Below the pieces are notes generated by a model. That model saw only the letters and a program-made list of their open reading frames with translations. It was not told the origin of the DNA and searched no databases. The translations under genes and the position numbers were made by a program. DNA of 49,187 nucleotides from CAZJYI01 sp964550025. Its GTDB lineage: Bacteria > Verrucomicrobiota > Kiritimatiellia > UBA8416 > CAYOBW01. This document shows positions 16,799-24,263 of this stretch, in pieces (the stretch's first letter is position 1; every line of letters starts with the position of its first letter). The stretch is taken from positions 1 through 49,187 of the forward strand of contig CAZJYI010000081.1 of assembly GCA_964550025.1 (NCBI GenBank), written 5' to 3'.

Positions 16799-18288
16799 GT
16801 CATGCATCGCCGGAACGAATCCAGCGGCAGGCCGTCGAGGCCCTCGAGGAACTGGGCGCGCGCACCGAGCCGCTCAAGCCGCGCGACCGATTGCAGATAC
16901 CGGCCCAGGAGATGCCGGCGCAGTGTTCGGAAACACGCCGTGGCAACATGTCGGAAGTGGCCCTCGGGTACTCGGCCGAGCAGGCGAAGCTCGAGGCCAT
17001 GCGCTGCATACAGTGCAAGAACCGGCCCTGCGTGGACGGCTGTCCCGTGCGCATTGACATTCCCGAGTTTATACAGGCCATTGTCGACGGCGATTTCTCG
17101 AAGTCCATCGACATCATCAAGCACAACAGCCTTCTACCGGCCGTGTGCGGCAGGGTCTGTCCCCAGGAAACCCAGTGCCAGTTGACCTGCACTGTCGGCA
17201 AGTCGCTGAAAGACGTCGACAAATCGGTGTCCATCGGCAGGCTCGAACGGTTCGCGGCCGACTGGGAACGCGAGCATGGCGTTGAGACCCCCTCGGTGAA
17301 GCCGGAGACGGGCAAGAAGGTGGCCGTGATCGGCTCCGGCCCTGCAAGCATCACCGTGGCGGCCGATGTGCGGCGCGAGGGCCACGCTGTAACGGTGTTC
17401 GAGGCCTTTCACAAGCCGGGCGGCGTCCTGATGTACGGCATCCCCGAGTTCCGTCTCCCCAAGCAGATCGTGCAGGACGAGATTGCCGGCCTGGAAGCCA
17501 TGGGCGTCGAAGTGAAGACCAATTTCGTGGTTGGCCGCACTCGCAAGCTCAAGGATCTGATGGCCAAAGACGGCTTCGATGCGGTTTTCATCGGTACCGG
17601 TGCCGGGCTGCCCAAGTTCATGAGCGTCGAGGGCGAGAACCTGATCGGCGTCTTTTCGGCCAACGAGTTTCTCACGCGCGTCAACTTCATGCGTGCATAC
17701 GACCGCGATAAGGCGGACACGCCCGTCGTCGACGCGAGCCGCGTGGCCGTCCTGGGCGGCGGCAACGTGGCCATGGACGCGGCGCGAACCGCGGTGCGCC
17801 TCGGCGCCGAGGAAGTGCATCTTGTCTATCGCCGCACGGAGGCCGAGATGCCGGCGCGCGTCGAGGAGGTGCGGCACGCCAAGGAAGAGGGGGTCATTTT
17901 CCACATCCTCGAAAATGCGAAGCGCTTCCTGGGCAACGAAGATGGGTGGGTCACGGGAATGGAATGCCTGCGTTACGAGCTTGGTGAGCCGGATGATTCG
18001 GGCCGCCGCCGTCCCGTACCGATCGAGGGCAGCGAGTTCGTCATGGAGGTCGATGCGGTTATCGTGGCCATCGGCAACGACTCCAACCCGCTGATCAAGC
18101 AGACGACTCCCGAGCTCGAGACCAACCGCTGGGGGAACATCGTTGTCGACGACAACGGCAAGACGTCGCTCGACCGGGTCTACGCCGGCGGGGACATCGT
18201 GCTGGGCGCCGCCACGGTCATTTTGGCGATGGGCGAAGGACGCCGTGCCGCGGCGTCGATCAACGAGCTGCTGGCGGGGTCTTCGTAG
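16795..18288 (+). CDS. nfnB: NfnB-like NADPH oxidoreductase subunit (GltD family)
   Basis: A 497-residue flavoprotein of the glutamate synthase small subunit family. Two N-terminal [4Fe-4S] sites are visible: MRCIQCKNRPCVDGCP (about residues 65-80) and CGRVCPQETQCQLTC (about 117-131). The FAD site KKVAVIGSGPASITVAA follows near 178 and the NADPH site RVAVLGGGNVAMDAARTA near 317. It ends with the usual VYAGGDIVLGAATVILAMGEGRRAA. No glutamate synthase large subunit is nearby; pairing with nfnA, with a 4-bp overlap, supports Nfn rather than GOGAT. About 65 residues precede the first cluster, somewhat longer than I expect, but the ATGA coupling supports this start. Confidence 0.92.
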   Translation: MSHASPERIQRQAVEALEELGARTEPLKPRDRLQIPAQEMPAQCSETRRGNMSEVALGYSAEQAKLEAMRCIQCKNRPCVDGCPVRIDIPEFIQAIVDGDFSKSIDIIKHNSLLPAVCGRVCPQETQCQLTCTVGKSLKDVDKSVSIGRLERFAADWEREHGVETPSVKPETGKKVAVIGSGPASITVAADVRREGHAVTVFEAFHKPGGVLMYGIPEFRLPKQIVQDEIAGLEAMGVEVKTNFVVGRTRKLKDLMAKDGFDAVFIGTGAGLPKFMSVEGENLIGVFSANEFLTRVNFMRAYDRDKADTPVVDASRVAVLGGGNVAMDAARTAVRLGAEEVHLVYRRTEAEMPARVEEVRHAKEEGVIFHILENAKRFLGNEDGWVTGMECLRYELGEPDDSGRRRPVPIEGSEFVMEVDAVIVAIGNDSNPLIKQTTPELETNRWGNIVVDDNGKTSLDRVYAGGDIVLGAATVILAMGEGRRAAASINELLAGSS

Positions 18289-18331
18289 CGCCAGGAGTCT
18301 ATCGGACCTCGAGACGTCGTACGGCAGAGTA

Positions 18332-18398
18332 GTAGGTCCCAGTTGTACTGGGACCATCCCCGGGCGCGAAGAGTGGTCCCATTACAAATGGGACCTAC
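18332..18398. repeat. Paired 21-nt hairpin element (TTGTA/TACAA type)
   Basis: Two perfect 8-5-8 hairpins in opposite orientation: arms GGTCCCAG/CTGGGACC with loop TTGTA (18335-18355), and arms GGTCCCAT/ATGGGACC with loop TACAA (18375-18395). They are bounded by GTAG on the left and CCTAC on the right. The stems differ at one position but stay paired. The element lies between the convergent ends of nfnB and the sulfatase gene and could stop transcription from both sides, although no U-run is present. Confidence 0.85.
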
Positions 18399-18404
18399 GC
18401 CAGC

Positions 18405-20282
18405 CTACAGCTTCCGCCCCAGGTAATCCGTCCGCCGTTTGACCTCGCCGCCCTTGGCCTGCATCTTCAGTTGGCTCATGTCGAACGGGTAACCGTCCAG
18501 GTGGTCGTTGATGAAGACCACCGTGTTGAACGTGAGCAGGGCCTCGACATTCGATTTCGTCGCGTTCAGCGCCGCGTACAGCGTGGGGCGCGGGTCGGCC
18601 GCGCCGACGATGGCGAGGAACTCCGCCGCGCGCACGCGCACCAGCAACTCGTCATCCTGCAGGAGTTCCCCGGCCCCGGTCACCAGCGGCATGGCCTGCT
18701 TGCCGAAACAGCTACAGGCGATCAGGGCCCAGTAACGTTCCCACGGCTTCGTCGAGCCAAGCGCCTTCTCCAGCGCCGGCCGGGCCTTGGCGAAGGGCAG
18801 GAGACTCAGGTCCGCGATGTCCACCAGCCGGGCAATGTCCTTACTGTGCGCCTGCCCGAACGCGATGCCGTCACCCAACGCGTGTTCAACCATGTAGCTC
18901 TCGGGATAGAAGCTCAGGTCGGCCAGGTGCTTGACGCGTGCCTGGAGACGCTGTCGCATGTCGGCCAAAGTGGCGGCGTGGGCCGGGTCCGCGGCGAGAT
19001 TTTGCACCCCGTGCGGGTCAGCCTCGATGTCGTACAATTCTTCGACGGGTCTGCGCTCGAAGAAGCGCCGCTGCGCCGCGTTCAGCTTCCCTTCGCGGTA
19101 TAGTCTGCGCCATTCCTCGTAGGCCAGCATCCTGTAGCGGTAGTTGTTCTGAAGCCCGTCGGGATAAAAGGCCTGGTAGTTGCGAAGGTACTTGAAGCGG
19201 CCCTTGCGCAACGAGCGGCAGAGATCGTACTTCTCGTCGAAGCGGTCCGCATAGCCAAACGTCTCGTCGCGCGACGCGAGGTCAGCCACCGTGATGCCGG
19301 GCCCCATGAACGGCTTGCCGTCCATCGGCCCCGGCACGTCGATCCCGGCGAGATGCAGCAGTGTGGGACCGAAATCGATGAAGCTCACGAAGCCGTCCGT
19401 GCGTGACCCCTGCTTCAGGTCCACGAGGTGCTTCCAGTTCTCCGGGATGCGGACAACCAGCGGCACGTGCAGGCCCGCCTCGCGGATGTAGCCCTTGCTG
19501 CCGGGCAGCACACCCCCGTGGTCGCCGAAGTAGAAGATGAAAGTGTCTTCGAGCAGGCCGTCTTCTTCGAGCTTCTTGACCATGCTACCGACAAATTCGT
19601 CCACGACGCCCATCCGGTCGTGGTAGCGCGCGTAGGTGAAGCGGAACAGGTCCGTGTCGGGATGGTAGGGCGGGATGAAGACCTTCTTCGGGTCAGTGCC
19701 GAGCTCCCCGGGCTTGATCTTGTCCATCTTGAAATGCAGCGAGCTCTCATGCGATGCGCCAAAGGACTGCATGTGGAAGAAAGGCTGCTTCTTCGAGGGA
19801 CGGCCGCGCCAGGTCGCCTTGCGGGACGAAGCGTCCCACACGCCCTTGCCCTCGACAACGTTGTAGTCCTTCTTGGCATTGTTCGTCGTGTAATACCCCG
19901 CTTTCCGCAGGTAGGCCGGGAACATCCGTAGCCCCGCCGGGAGGTTGGCCATCTGTGACTTGCGGTGATACTGGAAGCCGCCGCGCGGCGCCAGGATGCC
20001 GGTGGCCAGCGTCGTGCGGGCGACCGAGCATACGGGGGCATTGGAGAAGGCGTGATTGAATACAACGCCGCGTTTTGCCAGGCGCTCGATATTCGGCGCC
20101 GGCGCACCATTCGGGTCAAACAGCTTCAGGTAGTGCTTCGAATTGTCCTCGGAGACAATCCACAGGAAGTTGGGCCGGCGTTTCGCAGCCGCGGCAAGCC
20201 CGAAGCGGCCGGCTGCTGTCGCACCCGCGGCAATGCCGATAGCGGTCATGAAGTCACGTCGATTGATGCTATGTCTGGTCAT
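18405..20282 (-). CDS. Tat-exported sulfatase with C-terminal HEAT-like region
   Basis: A 625-residue sulfatase that would cleave sulfate esters, probably from sulfated polysaccharides, outside the cytoplasm. The N terminus carries a twin-arginine signal (NRRDFMTAIGIAAGATAAG). The metal site begins at NFLWIVSEDNS. The formylglycine box is Cys85-Ser-Val-Ala-Arg89 followed by TTLATG, where Val stands at the usual Pro. FYFGDHGG supplies the second metal site. After about residue 470 a helical region (FAKARPALEKALGSTKPWERYWALIACSCFG and onward) resembles HEAT repeats, unusual for sulfatases but seen in PVC proteins. Its ATGA overlaps the stop of the upstream haem protein gene, so the two are coupled. 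Confidence 0.92.
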   Translation of the reverse strand: MTRHSINRRDFMTAIGIAAGATAAGRFGLAAAAKRRPNFLWIVSEDNSKHYLKLFDPNGAPAPNIERLAKRGVVFNHAFSNAPVCSVARTTLATGILAPRGGFQYHRKSQMANLPAGLRMFPAYLRKAGYYTTNNAKKDYNVVEGKGVWDASSRKATWRGRPSKKQPFFHMQSFGASHESSLHFKMDKIKPGELGTDPKKVFIPPYHPDTDLFRFTYARYHDRMGVVDEFVGSMVKKLEEDGLLEDTFIFYFGDHGGVLPGSKGYIREAGLHVPLVVRIPENWKHLVDLKQGSRTDGFVSFIDFGPTLLHLAGIDVPGPMDGKPFMGPGITVADLASRDETFGYADRFDEKYDLCRSLRKGRFKYLRNYQAFYPDGLQNNYRYRMLAYEEWRRLYREGKLNAAQRRFFERRPVEELYDIEADPHGVQNLAADPAHAATLADMRQRLQARVKHLADLSFYPESYMVEHALGDGIAFGQAHSKDIARLVDIADLSLLPFAKARPALEKALGSTKPWERYWALIACSCFGKQAMPLVTGAGELLQDDELLVRVRAAEFLAIVGAADPRPTLYAALNATKSNVEALLTFNTVVFINDHLDGYPFDMSQLKMQAKGGEVKRRTDYLGRKL

Positions 20283-23128
20283 GGTGCGGTTCCCTCTCTG
20301 TCGTGCTCGAACAGCTCCGCGTAGTTCGCCGCCCAGGCGACGAGCTCGCGTTCCTGTTCGGGACTGAAGCAGCCCTGCGTGTGACCGTATGTGTCGACCC
20401 AGGCGTACAGGCGGCGCATGGCATCGCTGTCGAGCGCGAGCTTCTGGTGTGCGGCTTGCGTTTCGAGATGCTTGAACAGCCTGGCGTCAAGCGCCGGGCC
20501 GCGGCCGGCCTCGGAGAAGTCCCGCTCAAAGACCAGTCTTTTCAGGTCGCCGTTGGCATACCCGATCAGTGACTTGTACGAGGACTTCGCCGTCAGGTCG
20601 AGCCGGCGTGCCGGTGACGCCTCGTTGGCGGCGTTGTGGCACCGTATGCAGTGCCGGTCGAGAACGGGCTGCACGAGCGTATCGTACCGCAGGGGCAGCG
20701 TTCCCTGCGGTCCCGGCGTGAGCGGCGAAGGGCCATGCCGCAGGGCCAGCGGCATGCCGCCTCCCGCGGGGCTCGCGTCGCGGTGTTCGTGGCAGCCGAT
20801 GCAGGACAGAGCCTGGTTGGGCTGCACGTACGTGAGTGAGCGCATCGTCTGCACGGCCCTTCCCCGCGCGTCGAGCGCCTGGAAGAACACGGGTACGCCG
20901 GAGGGCACGCGGAAATGGGCCGAGCCATCGCTTTCGACGGGCACCGACCCGAGGATGTACTTGCCGGTCTCTTCCCTGGAAACGCCGAGAGGAGGCTTGT
21001 TCATGTGGGGTTGCACTTTGGGCGGCACGCCGACGATCCGGATCCGGGCGATCGTTCCGCGTTCAACGCCCTCCAGCCCCTGGTAGACGTCTCTCATGAC
21101 GAACGTACCGATCTGCGGGGTGCCGGATTCGACGGTTTCCGGGTACGCGGCGGGCCTGGGGCGCGGCCGGACGGGAATGGGCGTCATGCTGGAGATGTCC
21201 TCGTCTCGGTAGAGCAGATCGAGGTTGCCGAAGCGGTCGCAGAGGTACAGGCCCTGCGCATCGACCGGGTTGCGTTCATCGTCACGGCGTGTGTGGGCCG
21301 GCAGTTTGCGGTTGCTCCAGCTCACCAGGTAGAAATCCTCCGACAACGGCCACGGGTTTGCGTAGAACATCCCCACGTTCTTCTCGGTTTCCGGGAAGGG
21401 GACCTCGGGCGTCAGGCGCGTGATCGGAGCGTCGCCTTCCAGCCCCTTGTTGCGGTCCAGCAGAACAAGTGAGCCGCCGGTGATCGAGTGATGCGCGGAG
21501 GCCGTGAAGAGGATCTTGTGCGACCCGGGAATGGAACGCGGCTCCATCGTAGCCTGAGGCCGCTTGGTGTAGTTCCCGTATACGAGCTGCGCGTTGGAGC
21601 CGTCGGGGTTGGTCGACCAGAGGCTGAAGAAGTGGCCGTTGAAACGGTCGATGTAGTCCCAGCGGCAATACAGGATGCGGCCGTCGTTGGCAACCGACGG
21701 TGTGTACTCGAAGGTCTCGAAAGCGGAGATCGGCCGCATGTTCCCGCCGTTGCCGTCCATTGCGTGCAGTGTGAATACGGGAACGGGCCGGGCGTTTCCG
21801 CCGCCGCAGCGGACGTAGCTGTCGGGAAGCGCTTCGGAAAGCGTGCGCTGCGTGTTGACCCGGGAACACTGCAGGAAGGTCCCCTTGCGTGTGGATAGGA
21901 AGACGATATCGCCGTTCGGCAGGTAGCGGCCGTCGAAGTCGTCGTACTTCCCCCGTGTCAGTCGTCGCCGGTCGGAGCCGTCGATGCGCATCTCGTAGAG
22001 GTGGTAGAAGCCGTCTTCCTGCAGGTTGCCCTTGTTGACTTTGTCCGAGACGTTGGCCGTCTCCGGATGGTAGCGGCAGTGTGCAAAAAGGACTCTCTTG
22101 CCGTTGTAGCTCAGATCCGGGCGGAGCGCGTTGCCCGGCGGGAGATCGTCCGTGAGGCAGACCGCGTGCGGCTGGGCCGTCTTGAAGTCCTTGAGCCGGA
22201 ATACGCCGCCTCCGGGCCGCGACCACCAGCCGTAGTACTGATCGGAGAGGTGCGGAAACATGGTCGGGGCGCGCTTGACGAAGAGGAGCGCGTCGAAATC
22301 CAGAAGCGGGTTGGACAGCGCCAGGGCACGGACAGCCCGGCGGGTATCCAGGTAGAGCTGTCTGAGCCGGTCGTCGCCGGGTGCCGGATCGGTGCCGAGC
22401 TGGTCCTCGATCTCCCGCAGACGTTCCATGGCGCTGCGCGTCGGCACGCCCAGGCGTTCCAGGGCCTGTGCGAGACGCCGCCCTCGCTCGATCGACGTCT
22501 GCGCGGCATGCCGCCACGCCGCCACCGGCGCTGCCCGTTTTCCCTTGGACCACTGGCTTATGCTGCTCTGCGTGGCCGGCCTGTTCAACGCCACGTTCGC
22601 GTCGCTGCCAACGGCGTGGACGCAGACTTCGTCCAGGTGAAAATAGACTCTGCTCTGCGGAAGCTGAAGACGCACGAAGCGTGCCTTGGCGCCGTTGAGC
22701 GGCACTACCAGCGGCTTCTTGTCCGAGTGGCCGTGGAAGACCGTCCCGTCATGCTGGTAGACCTGGCGCAGAGCCCCCTTCCCGGTGCCGACCAGGACTT
22801 TGATGCGGGAGGCACGCGGAGCCATGGCACCGCACCGGTTGTAGAGAACCACGCGGTCGACGGGCACGACCTTGCCGAGATCGACCTGCCACCACGGCGT
22901 GGCTTCCAGCGCGGTGTGAAACCCCCATTCCCCGTTGACGATGCCGTCAACGGCGCCGGCGGCATCTGCCTCGGGACGGACCTTTGCCGCCCCGGCCGGC
23001 TGCGGGCCGAAACGGAGCCCGGCCTGGAGCAGCCAGTCGGCCGCGAGCTGCTGTTCGAAAGATGCATTGGCCGACAACGCCATAAGGGCCGTCAGGACGG
23101 CCGCAGCTATACAAGGCATGCACTTCAT
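20279..23128 (-). CDS. Discoidin + HZS-alpha-like beta-propeller + di-haem cytochrome protein
   Basis: A 949-residue exported protein (signal MKCMPCIAAAVLTALMALSANA). Residues about 55-175 form an F5/8-type discoidin carbohydrate-binding domain (VDGIVNGEWGFHTALEATPWWQVDLG). The middle (about 280-640) has TolB/propeller-like repeats with DGSDRRRLTRGKYDDFDGRYLPNGDIVFLS and resembles the hydrazine synthase alpha subunit middle domain found in many planctomycete-like proteins. The end has two c-type haem sites, CIGCH (from residue 776) and CIRCH (from 827). Real hydrazine synthase activity is not implied: the anammox context is absent. It is transcribed with the downstream sulfatase (4-bp overlap), pointing to surface sulfated-glycan processing linked to electron transfer. 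The ligand is unknown. Confidence 0.8.
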   Translation of the reverse strand: MKCMPCIAAAVLTALMALSANASFEQQLAADWLLQAGLRFGPQPAGAAKVRPEADAAGAVDGIVNGEWGFHTALEATPWWQVDLGKVVPVDRVVLYNRCGAMAPRASRIKVLVGTGKGALRQVYQHDGTVFHGHSDKKPLVVPLNGAKARFVRLQLPQSRVYFHLDEVCVHAVGSDANVALNRPATQSSISQWSKGKRAAPVAAWRHAAQTSIERGRRLAQALERLGVPTRSAMERLREIEDQLGTDPAPGDDRLRQLYLDTRRAVRALALSNPLLDFDALLFVKRAPTMFPHLSDQYYGWWSRPGGGVFRLKDFKTAQPHAVCLTDDLPPGNALRPDLSYNGKRVLFAHCRYHPETANVSDKVNKGNLQEDGFYHLYEMRIDGSDRRRLTRGKYDDFDGRYLPNGDIVFLSTRKGTFLQCSRVNTQRTLSEALPDSYVRCGGGNARPVPVFTLHAMDGNGGNMRPISAFETFEYTPSVANDGRILYCRWDYIDRFNGHFFSLWSTNPDGSNAQLVYGNYTKRPQATMEPRSIPGSHKILFTASAHHSITGGSLVLLDRNKGLEGDAPITRLTPEVPFPETEKNVGMFYANPWPLSEDFYLVSWSNRKLPAHTRRDDERNPVDAQGLYLCDRFGNLDLLYRDEDISSMTPIPVRPRPRPAAYPETVESGTPQIGTFVMRDVYQGLEGVERGTIARIRIVGVPPKVQPHMNKPPLGVSREETGKYILGSVPVESDGSAHFRVPSGVPVFFQALDARGRAVQTMRSLTYVQPNQALSCIGCHEHRDASPAGGGMPLALRHGPSPLTPGPQGTLPLRYDTLVQPVLDRHCIRCHNAANEASPARRLDLTAKSSYKSLIGYANGDLKRLVFERDFSEAGRGPALDARLFKHLETQAAHQKLALDSDAMRRLYAWVDTYGHTQGCFSPEQERELVAWAANYAELFEHDREGTAP

Positions 23129-23209
23129 GGTGCTCTTTTAGCAGATCTGCCTGGCGATCGACAAGTCTGCCGGACATCCTGTGTAGCGGAACGCGCCAAG
23201 CGTTCCGAT

Positions 23210-23309
23210 NNNNNNNNNNNNNNNNNNNNNNNNNNNNNNNNNNNNNNNNNNNNNNNNNNNNNNNNNNNNNNNNNNNNNNNNNNNNNNNNNNNNNNNNNNN
23301 NNNNNNNNN
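23210..23309. other. 100-N assembly gap flanked by identical 55-bp copies
   Basis: Exactly 100 N. The 55 bases before it (23155-23209) are repeated exactly after it (23310-23364), beginning CGATCGACAAGTC. This is what an assembler leaves when two contigs share a k-mer-length end but are not merged. The true sequence probably has one copy and no gap. The shared end lies in a dispersed hairpin repeat, which explains the break. Confidence 0.9.
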
Positions 23310-23337
23310 CGATCGACAAGTCTGCCGGACATCCTGT

Positions 23338-23389
23338 GTAGCGGAACGCGCCAAGCGTTCCGATCGGAAGTCTTGGCGACTTCCGCTAC
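23338..23389. repeat. Paired 21-nt hairpin element (GCCAA/TTGGC type), copy 1
   Basis: GTAG (23338-23341), then arms CGGAACGC/GCGTTCCG with loop GCCAA (23342-23362), then arms CGGAAGTC/GACTTCCG with loop TTGGC (23365-23385), then CTAC. The loops are reverse complements of each other, so the two hairpins are inverted copies of one unit with different but still paired stems. Confidence 0.9.
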
Positions 23390-23410
23390 TGCCTGCCACA
23401 CGGGCTCTGT

Positions 23411-23474
23411 GTAGCGGAACGCGCCAAGCGTTCCGATTCCCCCCGCCGTCGGAAGACTTGGCGTCTTCCGCTAC
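23411..23474. repeat. Paired 21-nt hairpin element, copy 2, overlapping the vapC stop
   Basis: GTAG (23411-23414), arms CGGAACGC/GCGTTCCG with loop GCCAA (23415-23435), a 14-bp linker, arms CGGAAGAC/GTCTTCCG with loop TTGGC (23450-23470), then CTAC (23471-23474). On the minus strand the terminal GTAG supplies the TAG stop of the PIN toxin gene. Confidence 0.9.
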
Positions 23475-23923
23475 CGCTTTGCACCTTCGTCCGGTATCCC
23501 CAGAGGGTTCACCCAGCTCAAGCGCTCGAAGCGGGCGAAATCGGTGTCCGAGGAATAGAGCGTGGATCCCGTCTCGATGGCCAGTGCTGCAAGATGGGCG
23601 TCCGTGGTCAGGTTCCCGGCCGTTCCAGTATTTGCGAGCTGTTCCTTGAGAAGCCGCCAGTGCTCTTCACCGGGATTCAAGATACGGACGACGGGCTGTG
23701 CCAACCACCCGCCGGATATCTCCATCGCCTGTTCCGGCGAAAGGGGGTTGGGCATGATTCTGGGGTTCGTCGTTATCCGCACGAACCCGAGCAACACGCA
23801 CCAGGGTAAGGCGACGGGTTCTTCCTCCCGCATGATCTGCTCCAGCCACCGCTTGGCCTTCGCATGGTGAACGGCGTCAGCATTCACTGCGTATATGAGG
23901 ATATTGAGGTCCAAGACCTTCAT
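23471..23923 (-). CDS. vapC: PIN-domain toxin (VapC-like)
   Basis: A 150-residue PIN-domain ribonuclease, the toxin half of a type II toxin-antitoxin pair. The acidic Mg2+ site is formed by Asp5 (KVLDLNILIYA), Asp108 (TTDAHLAALA) and Asp126/Asp128 (SSDTDFARF). The PWCVLLGFVRITTNPRI segment (40-56) marks the subfamily in which the second acidic residue is not conserved. It follows the antitoxin gene by 10 bp on the same strand. The stop codon is the TAG inside the outer GTAG of a dispersed hairpin element, so the original C terminus may have been longer or different. Confidence 0.88.
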   Translation of the reverse strand: MKVLDLNILIYAVNADAVHHAKAKRWLEQIMREEEPVALPWCVLLGFVRITTNPRIMPNPLSPEQAMEISGGWLAQPVVRILNPGEEHWRLLKEQLANTGTAGNLTTDAHLAALAIETGSTLYSSDTDFARFERLSWVNPLGIPDEGAKR

Positions 23924-23933
23924 CGCTTCCCGC

Positions 23934-24203
23934 CTATTTTCTGAGTTCCAGCTTCAGTGCTGTTTCACCGTCTTCGCACGCCGCGGCGGCGGCGAGTGCC
24001 TTGTCGACGTCAAAAGGCGCCACGGGGCTCCCCATGGCAAACTCGGGGCAACGATATGGCGGCCGTTCTCCGGCATCGACCGGCGCCTGTAGCCCCCGAC
24101 GCAGCGTCATGCTGAGCATGTCCTTCAGAGAGAGCTTCCGGCGGTGGGCCGTGTTGCGGAGCTGTTCCATGATATCATCCGGGATATCAATTGTTGTTCT
24201 CAT
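23934..24203 (-). CDS. vapB: VapB-type antitoxin with ribbon-helix-helix N terminus
   Basis: An 89-residue antitoxin. The first 40 residues (MRTTIDIPDDIMEQLRNTAHRRKLSLKDMLSMTLRRGL) are a ribbon-helix-helix DNA-binding domain. The acidic, disordered C terminus (VDKALAAAAACEDGETALKLEL) would wrap the PIN toxin encoded downstream. The start at ATG 24203 lies inside the operator palindrome and has no ribosome-binding site; only 6 nt separate it from the -10 box, predicting a leaderless transcript. Family knowledge predicts that the VapBC complex represses this promoter. Confidence 0.85.
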   Translation of the reverse strand: MRTTIDIPDDIMEQLRNTAHRRKLSLKDMLSMTLRRGLQAPVDAGERPPYRCPEFAMGSPVAPFDVDKALAAAAACEDGETALKLELRK

Positions 24204-24237
24204 GTATGCATATTAGCATACATGCTGGGTGTGTCAA
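24201..24237 (-). promoter_or_regulatory. vapBC promoter/operator, leaderless
   Basis: On the minus strand, TTGACA (24237-24232) and TAATAT (24215-24210) are 16 bp apart, and the ATG begins 6 nt after the -10 box. A perfect palindrome, CATGTATGC-ATATTA-GCATACATG (24201-24224), covers the -10 box and the start codon. Binding by VapBC would block RNA polymerase directly. No Shine-Dalgarno sequence can exist in the expected mRNA. Confidence 0.75.
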
Positions 24238-24263
24238 CGCATCATATGCCATATGTGATAGCA

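Noticed and set aside
16795..18288. Glutamate synthase small subunit
   Set aside because: The family is shared, but no large subunit is present and the gene is coupled to an NfnA-type FAD/[2Fe-2S] subunit.
20279..23128. Hydrazine synthase activity (anammox)
   Set aside because: Only the middle domain resembles the alpha subunit; beta and gamma subunits and other anammox genes are absent, and the protein is fused to a discoidin domain.
23338..23474. CRISPR array
   Set aside because: The repeats are inverted pairs of short hairpins with variable stems, not direct repeats with regular spacers, and no cas gene is nearby.
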